Assembly (NCBI RefSeq): GCF_014654615.1
Contig: NZ_BNBB01000005.1
Location: forward strand, 62,001-126,000
Direction of reading: 5' to 3'
Length of the DNA stretch: 64,000 bases
From: Streptosporangium violaceochromogenes
GTDB taxonomy: Bacteria; Actinomycetota; Actinomycetes; Streptosporangiales; Streptosporangiaceae
Positions 48,965 to 57,712 of this stretch are shown here, piece by piece (position 1 is the first letter of the stretch; each line of letters opens with the position of its first letter). The notes beneath the pieces were generated by a model. It had not been told where the DNA came from. It saw nothing but the letters and a program-made list of their open reading frames with translations, and did not search any database. The translations under genes were made by a program, and so were the position numbers.

Positions 48965-49531
48965 TCAGCTCCTGAGGGTGAGGACGTGCTCCACCAGGGT
49001 GATCAGAGTCGCCTTCACGGAGTCGCGGGAGCGGGCGTCGGTCCGGATCACCGGGATGTTCGGGGCGATCGTCAGGGCCTCCCGCACCTCCTCCTCGCGG
49101 TGGGGGTACGTGCCGCCGAAGCCGTTCAGGGCCACGACGAACGGCAGGCCGGCCTCCTCGAAGTAGTCGATCGCCGGGAAGCTGTCCGCCAGCCTGCGGG
49201 TGTCGACCAGCACGACCGCGCCGATCGCGCCGCGCACGAGGTCGTCCCACATGAACCAGAACCGGTGCTGGCCCGGCGTGCCGAACAGGTACAGGATCAG
49301 GTTCCGGTCCAGCGAGACCCGGCCGAAGTCCATGGCCACCGTGGTGGTCCGTTTGGCCGGGGTGTGCGAGAGGTCGTCCACCTCGGAGCCGGCCTCCGTC
49401 ATCACCGCCTCCGTGGTCAGCGGCATGATCTCGGAGACCGCGCCGACGAAGGTCGTCTTGCCGACGCCGAACCCGCCGGCGACAACGATCTTCGTCGATG
49501 TCATCCCGGCGTCAGAGTCCGCGAAGCCCAC
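48965..49531 (-). CDS. conservon Ras-like GTPase (CvnD type), cluster 2
   Basis: A 188-residue GTPase close to the cluster 1 and 3 copies: GGFGVGKTTF, FGTPGQHRFWFMWDDL and an altered G4-like NGFGG. GTG at 49531, 20 bases inside the end of the decayed DUF742 gene, the same overlap as in the intact clusters. It has kept a normal sequence although its upstream DUF742 partner has decayed. Confidence 0.92.
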   Translation of the reverse strand: MGFADSDAGMTSTKIVVAGGFGVGKTTFVGAVSEIMPLTTEAVMTEAGSEVDDLSHTPAKRTTTVAMDFGRVSLDRNLILYLFGTPGQHRFWFMWDDLVRGAIGAVVLVDTRRLADSFPAIDYFEEAGLPFVVALNGFGGTYPHREEEVREALTIAPNIPVIRTDARSRDSVKATLITLVEHVLTLRS

Positions 49532-49691
49532 TGAACACCCTTTCCCGCACGTTGAGATCCGGTCCTCCGGCGTCCGGTGACGACCGGCCGGCCGCCGTGT
49601 CCGCGACCAGGACCCCGATCACCCCCGGCGGTGGGACGGCGTGCGCCGCCACCCGCGCCCGCCGGGCCGGTGACACGGTCGCCTGATACTC
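49512..49691 (-). pseudogene. decayed DUF742 gene (CvnC type), cluster 2
   Basis: Between the roadblock and GTPase genes, where a DUF742 gene belongs, only about 59 codons with likeness remain: GVIGVLVADTAAGR and GGPDLNVRERVFSGLRGL match LGVTRILVADMAAEG and GKPDLNLLERVLSGLRRL of cluster 1. The N-terminal half with TGGRT and the winged-helix part is gone or scrambled (EYQATVSPARRARVAAHAV). No start codon with a ribosome binding site is visible. Confidence 0.75.
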
Positions 49692-49801
49692 CGGGGACGG
49701 ACGGGGCCGTGTCAACGCCCGCGAACGGCATCGGGGTGATCGACGCCCCGCCCGCGGGCCTTCCCGGGAGCCGTCCCGCACATCCGCCCCACCGCTCCGC
49801 C

Positions 49802-50224
49802 CTACCTCCGCATCGCCTGCAGCTCGGCCCGGAGCGCGGGCGTGAGCGCCTGCCCGGCCCGCTCGGCCAGCAGCGTCATCTGGTAGGCCACCAGGCCCAT
49901 GTCGCACTCCGGCGAGGCCAGCGCGGCCAGGGCCGAGCCGTCGCTGATCGATATGGCGAGCAGGAGTCCCCGCTGCATCTCGATCACGGTCTGGACGACG
50001 GGGCCTCCTTCGAAGACCCGGGAGGCGCCCTGCGTCAAGCTGACCAGACCGGCGGTGATCGCGGCGAGCTGGTCGGCTCGATCCTTGGGAAAATCCTCGG
50101 AGCAGGCCAGCGGCAGGCCGTCCGAGGAGACGATCACCGCGTGGGCCACTCCCGGCGCCTCCTTGACGAACTCGGTGATCAGCCAATTGAAGGTGCGGGC
50201 GTCCTGGCTGGGCTGGTGGTTCAC
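49802..50224 (-). CDS. conservon roadblock/LC7 protein (CvnB type), cluster 2
   Basis: A 140-residue roadblock protein, the same length as the copies in clusters 1 and 3: FNWLITEFVKEAPGVAHAVIVS, LVSLTQGASRVFEGG and CDMGLVAYQMTLLAERAGQ. GTG at 50224 with GAGGGAGAG; codons further upstream have no likeness. No kinase gene lies directly upstream, because a divergent tetR gene intervenes. Confidence 0.92.
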   Translation of the reverse strand: MNHQPSQDARTFNWLITEFVKEAPGVAHAVIVSSDGLPLACSEDFPKDRADQLAAITAGLVSLTQGASRVFEGGPVVQTVIEMQRGLLLAISISDGSALAALASPECDMGLVAYQMTLLAERAGQALTPALRAELQAMRR

Positions 50225-50741
50225 TGATTCTCTCCCTCGGCGGCGTCCGAGCGCTCGCTCACCTCGGCGCGGTCCCGCCGTACGGCACTCCCCACCGGTT
50301 TCGGACATGGCTTACCAATTTGAGCACATCTTTTATGGAACCTTGAACCACTCCGCCGGCCGGTGGGCCCGCCGGCCTCCGGGGCGGGCGCCGAGCCCCT
50401 CCCCGGAGGAGACGGCCGGCCCCGCCTCCGAGTGCCCCGGCCCCGCCCGTACACGGCCGGCACGGCATTCCGTTCAAAGACCCGGGAACACCCGTTTCCC
50501 CTTTCGGGAGGCCCGGCGCGACGAAAAGGTCCGGTGACCGGGCCCGCGGAGAATATCGCCCCGCCGCCCGAGGACCTTAACCGCTTCCCTGGATGAACGG
50601 GATCGCGAACGATATCGCGCCCTCACCACCCGAAAAGAGGTGTCTTTGAAGAGGGCTTCAATTGCCGGTCTAGCTAAAACACTGGAAAACGGTCACTATG
50701 GACCCCTGCACCGTGCGTGATTTTCACCGAGCGGGGGGATT
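50225..50741. other. 517-base divergent promoter region
   Basis: It separates the minus-strand roadblock gene of cluster 2 from the plus-strand tetR gene. It is GC-rich with a GGCCGG/CCGGCC hairpin around 50,360 to 50,385, and turns AT-richer from 50,640 (AATTGCCGGTCTAGCTAAAAC) just before tetR. Open frames here are Arg/Pro-rich shadows. No gene is supported. Confidence 0.5.
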
Positions 50742-51350
50742 ATGACGCGCAAGAGGCGGGCGGATCGCCGTCTGGATCTCATCGCCGCCGCACACCGGGC
50801 GATCATCCGGCACGGCACCGAGGGAGTTCACCTCACCCACGTCGCCGAGGAGGCTGGCCTGACCTCCGGAGCCGTGCTCTACCACTATCCCCAGCTGGGC
50901 GAACTGCTCGTGGAGGCCCACCACGCCGGACTGGAGCGCTTCCACGAGCAGCGGCTCAGGCACGTCGGCGGCGTGCGCGACCCCGTCGAGAAGCTCGTGG
51001 CGATCGTCCGCTCGGGCCTGCCCCGCGGGCCCGACGACCCCGACGTGCGGCTTCTCAACGAGCTCGGCGGGGTCGCGCCCCGCAACAGGACGTACGCCCT
51101 GCTGCTGACCACCCTCTACGACCGCCAGGTCTCGATGTATCAGAGCGTCCTGGAGACCGGGGCCGCGCTGGGGAGCTTCACGCTCTCCTGCGACTCCCTG
51201 GTCGTCGCGCGCAACCTGGTCGCGCTTGAGGGCGCGTACGGCTACCGCATCACGGCACGCCACCCGGTGATCGGACCGGATGAGGCGGCGGAGCTGATCC
51301 TGGCCTACGCCAGGATCGCCACGAACAACCCGCTCAAGACCACCGGATGA
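50742..51350 (+). CDS. TetR-family transcription regulator
   Basis: A 202-residue regulator. The N-terminal HTH reads RLDLIAAAHRAIIRHGTEGVHLTHVAEEAGLTSGAVLYHYP, in two parts the standard TetR pattern; the C-terminal helical domain would bind a ligand. ATG follows GCGGGGGGATT. It lies on the opposite strand in the middle of conservon cluster 2, splitting kinase and DUF742 from roadblock and GTPase, and may have entered that cluster from elsewhere. Confidence 0.9.
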   Translation: MTRKRRADRRLDLIAAAHRAIIRHGTEGVHLTHVAEEAGLTSGAVLYHYPQLGELLVEAHHAGLERFHEQRLRHVGGVRDPVEKLVAIVRSGLPRGPDDPDVRLLNELGGVAPRNRTYALLLTTLYDRQVSMYQSVLETGAALGSFTLSCDSLVVARNLVALEGAYGYRITARHPVIGPDEAAELILAYARIATNNPLKTTG

Positions 51351-51428
51351 GGACTCAGGCCCTCCGGCCGGGGGACGCCCCCACCGGCCTCCTCCACCGC
51401 TCCCCCACCGGATCACGGGCACGCCGGA

Positions 51429-51983
51429 TCACAGGCGATGCAGGCCGCTGAGGACGCGTTCGAGCAGGCCGAGATCGGGCCCCCGCTCCTCGATGCGGTG
51501 CTGGTGGACGCGGACCAGCCCCTCGGACTCCATGTCGGTGATCAGGACACGGGCCACGCCGAGAGGGATGCCGAGCAGCGCGGAGATCTCGGCGACCGAG
51601 CGGATCTGACGGCACAGATCGCTGATCGCGCGATACTCCCGGATGTACGACAGGCCGAGCTGGACGGAGGTCGCCGAGGAGACCAGGGCCTCCATCGCCA
51701 GATGAGTGCGCGGCGCGGTCCGGCCACCGGTGACGGTGTACAGCCTGACCAGTGAGCTTTCCTCTTCGGGAGGGTCGTCGTGCGGCGGGCCGTACCCCGG
51801 CAGTTCGTCGAACCTCGGACCGTAGCCGGGAGGCTCGCCGTAGGGCGAGTCATGGACCGAGGCTCCGCCGGCGGGCAGGCCGTACGCCCAGGGCTCCCCC
51901 TGTGAGGAACCGGAGCCGGGGAACCCACCCCGCGGGTCGTAATCGCCCTCGGTTACCTGATCGTGCCGATGCTTCCACCGCAC
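51429..51983 (-). CDS. conservon DUF742 protein (CvnC type), cluster 2
   Basis: A 184-residue protein with a long Gly/Pro/Tyr-rich start (ELPGYGPPHDDPPEEE) followed by SSLVRLYTVTGGRTAPRTHLAMEALV, IRSVAEISALLGIPLGVARV and GPDLGLLERVLSGLHRL. GTG at 51983, three bases from the kinase stop. It stands directly after the kinase, before the tetR gene, rather than after a roadblock gene, and is an intact counterpart of the decayed copy at 49512. Confidence 0.92.
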   Translation of the reverse strand: MRWKHRHDQVTEGDYDPRGGFPGSGSSQGEPWAYGLPAGGASVHDSPYGEPPGYGPRFDELPGYGPPHDDPPEEESSLVRLYTVTGGRTAPRTHLAMEALVSSATSVQLGLSYIREYRAISDLCRQIRSVAEISALLGIPLGVARVLITDMESEGLVRVHQHRIEERGPDLGLLERVLSGLHRL

Positions 51984-51986
51984 AGC

Positions 51987-54521
51987 TTAGTTCTCCCATT
52001 TCGGGATCTCGTTGCGGGCACGCCGCACTCCCTGCTGAAAACTCGACATCCGGCCGCGGATCTGTTCCGGCGACACGGGGATCTGGGGCTCCTGCCGGAG
52101 CGGCTCACCCGGCGGGGCAACGGAACCGGGCACCAGGTTGGCCCTGGGGGTGCGCCGGGGCAGGCCGCAGGAGGTCGTTCCGCCGAGCGCCGGGGTGCCG
52201 GCGGCCTCGGCGGCCCGCCAGCCGGCGTCGCCGGGGGACGTCCAGGAGACGGGGGCGCCGGTTTCTCCCCCCCGCCCTGGCCCGCCGGGGCGGTGCCTCT
52301 CGGGCCCGTCACACCGTTCCGGCCCGCCGGGTCCCTCCCACCCGCCCGCCGTGGCCTTCCCGGCGGACTCCGGGACACCGACGCGGAACCAGCCCGACTC
52401 CACCGAGGCGTAGATGGGCAGGAACTCCTCGTCCGCCTTCGCCGCGGGAGGCGTGAGGGCCCCCTCCGCCGTCTCCGCCCCCTCCGCCGCCGGGGGCCGC
52501 GTCCGCGGAACCTGGACGGCGGGCAGGGCCGGCAGCGAAGGCGCCGAGGGGCGCGAGACCCCGTCGGCCGCGGTGAGGACGGCGGTCAGAAGCGCGGCGG
52601 GCAGCGCGACCATCGCGGTCGTCCCCGCCTCCTGGACATGAAGCCGCACCTGAATCCCGTGCTTGAGCGCCAGGCGGCCGACCACGAACAGGCCCATCCG
52701 GCGGGCGACCGAAGCGTCGGCGACCTGCGGGCCGGCCAGCCGCTCGTTGATCCGCTCGACCTCATCGGGCGTCATGCCGATGCCCTGGTCGGTCACCGTG
52801 ACCATCACACCGTCCTCGATCGGGCTGCTGGAGACCACGACCTCGCTGTCCCCGGGCGAGAACGTCAGCGCGTTCTCCACCAGCTCGGCGAGGAGGTGGA
52901 CCACGTCGCTCACCGCCGCGCCGGCGACGGCGGCCTCGGACTGGACCTGGATCACCACCCTGTCGTAGTTCTCCACCTCCGACAGGGAGGCCCGGACCAC
53001 GTCCAGCAGCTCGACCGGCTGCCGCCGGCGCCCTTTCACCTCCTGGCCCGCCAGGACGAGCAGGTTCTCGCTGTTGCGGCGCATGCGGGTGGCGAGGTGG
53101 TCGAGCGTGAAGAGGTCGGCCAGGCGCTGGTCGTCGCGCTCACCGCGCTCCAGCCGTTCGACCAGGGTGAGCTGGCGCTCCACGAGGGTCTGGCTCCGGC
53201 GGGAGAGGTTGACGAACATCGCGTTGACCGTCGCCCGCAGCCGGGCCTCGTCGCCGGCCAGCCGTACCGCCTCCCGGTGGACCTCGTCGAAGGCGCGGGC
53301 GACCTCGCCGATCTCGTCGCGCGACAGGACTCCGATGGGGACCACGTCGGCGGCGACCTCGCCGTCCCGTGACTCGCGGACCCGCTGAACGTAGGCGGGC
53401 AACCGCTCTTCGGCGACCTCCAGCGCCTCCCCGCGCAGCCGCCGCAGCGGCTTGACCAGCGAGCGCGCCACCCCGGTGGTGATCAGCAGCACCGCCAGCA
53501 GCAGGCTCGCGACGGCCCCGGCGACCAGCAGGGCGTGGGCCTGCTCGGCGTCGCCGAGGCTCTGGCTGCGGGTGACGACGGCCTGGGTGTGGCGCCGTTC
53601 CACCTCGCGCATCCGGTCGATCACCGCCGTCACCGCGTCGTACCACTCGGAGGCGTCGTCCCGCTTCGAGCGCCCCGGCCGCTTCGGCCGGGCTTCGGAG
53701 GAGGCGCGCAGCAGGACCAGTTCCCGCAGGAACTCAACCCGATCGGCGGCCCGGCCGGTGACCGCCTCGTCGAAGAGGCCGCGTTCCTCGCCGCCGGCCT
53801 CTGCGGTGAAGGCCCCGCGCTCGTTGCGCTCGGCGGCCCTCGCACCGAGGAAGCGCTCCAGCTGATCCCGCTCGAACCGCCCGGCGACCAGGACCACCGA
53901 CAGCAGCGCCCGCTGCAGTGAGAGCGCCTCCTTGGCGCGGGCCAGCGCGCCGAGGGTCAGCGCCTGACCGAACAGCGTGTCGTCGTCGCTGCCCTTGCCG
54001 AGCTCGTCGTGGAGGGAGAGCAGATCGGTGATCACCGAGGAGTAGGCGTCGACGGCCGCGTCGGGCCGCACGGCGGTGTCCAGCATCTGCTCGCGCAGCG
54101 CCCCGAGACCGTCCAGCCGGGTGAGCGCGGTCTCGACCTCGTTCGCGGTCCGGCCGCTCACCGTGCCCTTGAGCAGGGCGCCGCTGTCGCGGACGCGCGC
54201 CACCGCCTCGTCCACCGCGCCCATCTGCCGGCGCAGGGACTCGATCTGCCGGCGCGGCCGTCCGAGGGCGATGTACCAGGCGACCCGATCACGCTCCCGG
54301 GCCAGCTCGTGGGTGAGGGCGCCGATCCGGTCCGACAGCCGGGCCAGCTCGTTGGTCCGGCGGTACTCCGTCGCGGCACGTGCCGAGGTGAGGACCTGCA
54401 TCCCGCCGAAGAGCACGGCGGCGGCCGTGGGAACCAGGATGAGCGCGACCAGCCGGGAGCGCACCCGCCAGTTGCGCAGGCGGAAGCCGCTGCCCGCCTC
54501 CTGGGCCTTGTGTGTAGTCAC
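51987..54521 (-). CDS. conservon sensor kinase (CvnA type), cluster 2
   Basis: About 844 residues, the shortest kinase of the three because its cytosolic tail is short. Membrane segment after NWRVRSRLVALILVP near 25 to 45, extracellular helical NIT-like domain, second segment (LLVAGAVASLLLAVLLITTGVA) near 330, HAMP, LDHLATRMRRNSENLL near 475, HATPase with ELVENALTFSP and DQGIGMTPDEV. The GTG at 54521 gives a start VTTHK similar to the other kinases; the frame is open for 35 more codons without likeness. Confidence 0.9.
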   Translation of the reverse strand: MTTHKAQEAGSGFRLRNWRVRSRLVALILVPTAAAVLFGGMQVLTSARAATEYRRTNELARLSDRIGALTHELARERDRVAWYIALGRPRRQIESLRRQMGAVDEAVARVRDSGALLKGTVSGRTANEVETALTRLDGLGALREQMLDTAVRPDAAVDAYSSVITDLLSLHDELGKGSDDDTLFGQALTLGALARAKEALSLQRALLSVVLVAGRFERDQLERFLGARAAERNERGAFTAEAGGEERGLFDEAVTGRAADRVEFLRELVLLRASSEARPKRPGRSKRDDASEWYDAVTAVIDRMREVERRHTQAVVTRSQSLGDAEQAHALLVAGAVASLLLAVLLITTGVARSLVKPLRRLRGEALEVAEERLPAYVQRVRESRDGEVAADVVPIGVLSRDEIGEVARAFDEVHREAVRLAGDEARLRATVNAMFVNLSRRSQTLVERQLTLVERLERGERDDQRLADLFTLDHLATRMRRNSENLLVLAGQEVKGRRRQPVELLDVVRASLSEVENYDRVVIQVQSEAAVAGAAVSDVVHLLAELVENALTFSPGDSEVVVSSSPIEDGVMVTVTDQGIGMTPDEVERINERLAGPQVADASVARRMGLFVVGRLALKHGIQVRLHVQEAGTTAMVALPAALLTAVLTAADGVSRPSAPSLPALPAVQVPRTRPPAAEGAETAEGALTPPAAKADEEFLPIYASVESGWFRVGVPESAGKATAGGWEGPGGPERCDGPERHRPGGPGRGGETGAPVSWTSPGDAGWRAAEAAGTPALGGTTSCGLPRRTPRANLVPGSVAPPGEPLRQEPQIPVSPEQIRGRMSSFQQGVRRARNEIPKWEN

Positions 54522-54932
54522 CGAACACTGCCTCTTGGTGGCCGAACCCGCCGGATGTTTTCCTCTTGACTCCCGGTAATTCGAGCACATCTCAACCTGC
54601 AGGGCCAATCGAACACAGATCCACAAATAGCTACTTACTTGGCAGGCTGGACTAAAATCTGGAGCTCCAATCGGAGACTGGAACCATCTTTAGGGACGCC
54701 CCTATAGCACTTTCCGGCATTTTCTGTGGCCGTATGACCGTTTACACCGCTCCAAACGAATGAACAGGACATAACACATTGCACCCTCGAAGAGCCATGC
54801 GCCATCAGGTCATTGTGGTTCAGTACATTTACCCCATATCTTGACTCTATAGGTCTAGCCCCGGTCAGACCCAGGTATCACCCCATGGAGGGGACAGTGA
54901 CCGCATCGGCGCCCCCGAGGACGGAGGATCGC
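54522..54932. other. 411-base divergent intergenic region
   Basis: The region between the cluster 2 kinase and the binding lipoprotein is AT-rich for this genome (CACAAATAGCTACTTACTTGG, TTTACACCGCTCC). It should hold both promoters. A second possible start for the lipoprotein, GTG at 54897 with GGAGGGG, lies near its end. No gene is supported. Confidence 0.5.
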
Positions 54933-56117
54933 ATGAGAATCGGACGCGCGGGCCGCCTGCTCGCCGGCCTTCTCACGCTGACGCTGGCCGTCACGGGCTG
55001 CGACGGCGTCAGCATGGAGATCGGCGACGGCCTGATGGGCGGCGGCCTGGCGGGCACCGACCCGGTCATCGTCGATCCGTCCGGCACCGTCGTGAGCACG
55101 GGAGCCGAAACCGAGACGACGGAGACGACGGAGACGACGGAGACGGCGGAGACGGCGGAGACGGCGGAGACGGGGACGGTCACGGAGACCGGGAAAGAGA
55201 CCGGTGACGCGGGCGGAGAACCGGGTGACGGCCGTGAGGCCGGCGACGGCCAGGCGCAGGCGCCCTCGAAGGGCGTGGTGAAGATGGCCGTCAAGGGGTG
55301 GACCGGCTACGGGGCCGAGGCCGAGGTGCTCGCCTACCTCCTCGAAAAGAAGCTCGGGTACATCGTGGAGCGCAGGAAACTCACCGAACGGGCCTCCTGG
55401 GAGGGCCTTGAGAACGGCGCCGTCGACGTCATCACCGAAAACTGGGGACACGAGGCCCTGAAGAAGACCTTCATCCAGGACAGAAAGGTCGCCATCGACG
55501 CGGGTCCCACCGGCAACAGGGGCGTCGTCGGCTGGTATGTCCCCCAGTGGATGGCCGACACCTACCCCGGCATCACCGACTACCGCAACCTGAACAGGTA
55601 CGCCCACCTGTTCAGGACCCCGGAGTCGGGGGGCAGGGGGCGGCTGCTCTTCGGCAGGTCCTCCCATGTCGGCAACGAGGAGGCACTCATCAAGAACCTG
55701 AACCTCGACCTCCGAGTGGTCGTGGGCGACGGCCAGGCGGCGCTGATCAGGTCCGTCATCCGGGCCCAGAGGCACAGGAAGCCGCTGCTGTTCCACTTCT
55801 GGAACCCGCACTGGCTGTTCGGCCGGGTGAAGCTGGCCCGGATCACGCTGCCCCCGCACACCGCCGGCTGCGACACCGACCCCGGGAAGGTCACCTGCGG
55901 CTACGCCGAGGTCGCCCTCGACAAGATAGTGAGCAGGAAGTTCGCCGCCAACGGCGGCAAGGCATACGAGCTGGTACGCAACTTCACCTGGACGAACGAG
56001 GAACAGAACGCGGTGGCCGCCGACATCGCCGTCGGGGGCCTGTCCGCCGAGGAGGCCGCCAGAAAATGGGTCGAGACCAATGAGGCCACCTGGACCCGCT
56101 GGCTCCTTTCCGGGTGA
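54933..56117 (+). CDS. glycine betaine/choline-type ABC binding lipoprotein, orphan
   Basis: A 394-residue OpuAC-like protein. A lipoprotein signal ends in AVTGC (Cys 23). Residues 55 to 110 are a TET/AET and Gly/Asp-rich spacer. The binding domain has Trp-rich patches for a quaternary-amine cage: KGWTGYGAEAEVLAYLL, ITENWGHEA, GWYVPQWM and FHFWNPHWLF. The ATG at 54933 with GGAGG gives an ideal signal peptide. No permease or ATPase gene is next to it; it is flanked by conservon clusters 2 and 3, so it could serve a remote transporter or act as a sensor. Confidence 0.87.
   Translation: MRIGRAGRLLAGLLTLTLAVTGCDGVSMEIGDGLMGGGLAGTDPVIVDPSGTVVSTGAETETTETTETTETAETAETAETGTVTETGKETGDAGGEPGDGREAGDGQAQAPSKGVVKMAVKGWTGYGAEAEVLAYLLEKKLGYIVERRKLTERASWEGLENGAVDVITENWGHEALKKTFIQDRKVAIDAGPTGNRGVVGWYVPQWMADTYPGITDYRNLNRYAHLFRTPESGGRGRLLFGRSSHVGNEEALIKNLNLDLRVVVGDGQAALIRSVIRAQRHRKPLLFHFWNPHWLFGRVKLARITLPPHTAGCDTDPGKVTCGYAEVALDKIVSRKFAANGGKAYELVRNFTWTNEEQNAVAADIAVGGLSAEEAARKWVETNEATWTRWLLSG
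55113..55175 (+). repeat. seven 9-base tandem repeats in the lipoprotein spacer
   Basis: Three GAGACGACG units, three GAGACGGCG units and one GAGACGGGG encode the TET/AET spacer. The near-perfect DNA copies suggest slippage, so the spacer length may vary between strains. Confidence 0.85.
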
Positions 56118-56331
56118 CGGGCGGATGCGGAAAACGCGAGAGGAGATCCGGCGGGGCTTCCCGCACGGAGGCGGACGGAAAGGACACCGTCGGCCCGGAG
56201 GTCAGACTCCGGGAGCAAGGACCGCCCCGGCCGGACCCGCCGGCCGGGCACCCGCGCACGGGCCGAGGCCCGCTGGAGTGCCGGACGGCCTCCCCCACCG
56301 GCCCGGCCGGGGCCCCGCGACTCCGGAGGGC

Positions 56332-56919
56332 TCAGACCGACATGCCGTAGGCGGCGCGGACGCGCAGGACGTATTCGACCAGGGTGATGAGTGTGCTTTT
56401 GACGGATTCGCGGGAGCGGGCGTCGGTGCGCACGATGGGGACGTGCGGCGCGAGCGCGAGCGCCTCACGGACGTCCTCCAGGGAGTGGTGGAACTGCCCG
56501 TCCCAGCCGTTGACGCCGATCACGAAGGGAAGCTTGGCCTCCTCGAAGTAGTCGATCGCCGGGAAACCGTCGGCCAGCCTGCGGGTGTCGATCAGAACCA
56601 CCGCGCCGATGGCGCCGCGGACCAGATCGTCCCACATGAACCAGAACCGGTGCTGACCCGGCGTACCGAACAGGTACAGGATCAGGTCCCGGTCCAGGGA
56701 CAGGCGTCCGAAGTCCATCGCGACCGTGGTCGTGGCCTTGTTCGGAGTGAGACCGAGGTCGTCGATGCCGGCGCTGGCGTCGGTCATCACCGCCTCCGTG
56801 GTCAGCGGGAGAATCTCCGAGACGGCACCCACGAAGGTGGTCTTGCCGACACCGAACCCGCCCGCGACGACGATCTTCGTCGACGTCAGGCCGCCCTGGT
56901 TAGAGCCTGCGAAGTCCAC
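56332..56919 (-). CDS. conservon Ras-like GTPase (CvnD type), cluster 3
   Basis: A 195-residue GTPase, very close to the cluster 1 copy (both start DFAGS): GGFGVGKTTF, DASAGIDDLGLTPNKATTT, FGTPGQHRFWFMWDDL and NGWDGQF. The GTG at 56919 lies 20 bases inside the DUF742 gene. Codons upstream of it in the same frame are a shadow of that gene. Confidence 0.93.
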   Translation of the reverse strand: MDFAGSNQGGLTSTKIVVAGGFGVGKTTFVGAVSEILPLTTEAVMTDASAGIDDLGLTPNKATTTVAMDFGRLSLDRDLILYLFGTPGQHRFWFMWDDLVRGAIGAVVLIDTRRLADGFPAIDYFEEAKLPFVIGVNGWDGQFHHSLEDVREALALAPHVPIVRTDARSRESVKSTLITLVEYVLRVRAAYGMSV

Positions 56920-57262
56920 TGAGCACCCTTTCGAGCATGTTGAGATCCGGTTGTCCCTTGTCAAGGCTCGGCTGGTGGAGCCGGACGAGTCCCTCGTCGG
57001 CCATGTCCGCCACCAGCACGCGGGCCACGCCGAGCGGCACCCTCAGCAACGCCGAGATCTCGGCGACCGACCGGAAGGACCGGCACAACCTGATGATGGC
57101 GTCCTGCTCGGGGGTGAGCAGGACCAGTTCCTCGTCCCTGATGAACGAGGAAGAGACCAGCGTCTCCATCGCCATGTGATAACGCGGCTCGGAGCGACCG
57201 CCGGTCACCGTGTAAGGACGGAACAGGGGCTCTTCGTCCCCGGTTCCGTCACCTCCGAGCAC
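56900..57262 (-). CDS. conservon DUF742 protein (CvnC type), cluster 3
   Basis: A 120-residue protein with only a short N-terminal extension: EPLFRPYTVTGGRSEPRYHMAMETLV, FRSVAEISALLRVPLGVARV, QPDLNMLERVLSGLRRL. The GTG at 57262 has GGAGAGG ahead. It is the shortest of the three intact DUF742 proteins. Confidence 0.92.
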   Translation of the reverse strand: MLGGDGTGDEEPLFRPYTVTGGRSEPRYHMAMETLVSSSFIRDEELVLLTPEQDAIIRLCRSFRSVAEISALLRVPLGVARVLVADMADEGLVRLHQPSLDKGQPDLNMLERVLSGLRRL

Positions 57263-57289
57263 GACCCTCTCCTGGGAGGCGCGTGGTCA

Positions 57290-57712
57290 TCATCGCCCCC
57301 GGGAGGATTGCAGCTCGGCTCTGAGCGCCGGGGTGAGCACCTGACCCGCGCGGTCGACGAGCAGCGTCATCTGGTAGGCCACCAGACCCATGTCGCATTC
57401 GGGGGAGGCCAGTACGGCGAGCACCGAGCCGTCACTGATCGCCATGACCAGTAGCAGGCCACGTTCCATCTCCACGACGGTCTGTGTGACACTCCCTCCC
57501 TCGAACACGCGGGACGCGCCCACGGTCAGGCTGAGCAGGCCGGCCGCGACGGCCGCGAGCTGGTCGGCACGGTCGTCCGGGAACCCCTCGGAACTGGCGA
57601 TGCGCAGCCCGTCCGCCGAGACACAGACCGCGTGCGCGACGCCGGGGGTACCGCGGACGAACTCAGTGATCAGCCAGTCGAACCTGCGCGCCTCTTGGCT
57701 CAGGATGGTCAC
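57290..57712 (-). CDS. conservon roadblock/LC7 protein (CvnB type), cluster 3
   Basis: A 140-residue roadblock protein: FDWLITEFVRGTPGVAHAVCVS, LLSLTVGASRVFEGG, CDMGLVAYQMTLLVDRAGQ. The GTG at 57712 overlaps the kinase stop (GTGA), so kinase and roadblock protein are translationally coupled. Confidence 0.93.
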   Translation of the reverse strand: MTILSQEARRFDWLITEFVRGTPGVAHAVCVSADGLRIASSEGFPDDRADQLAAVAAGLLSLTVGASRVFEGGSVTQTVVEMERGLLLVMAISDGSVLAVLASPECDMGLVAYQMTLLVDRAGQVLTPALRAELQSSRGR

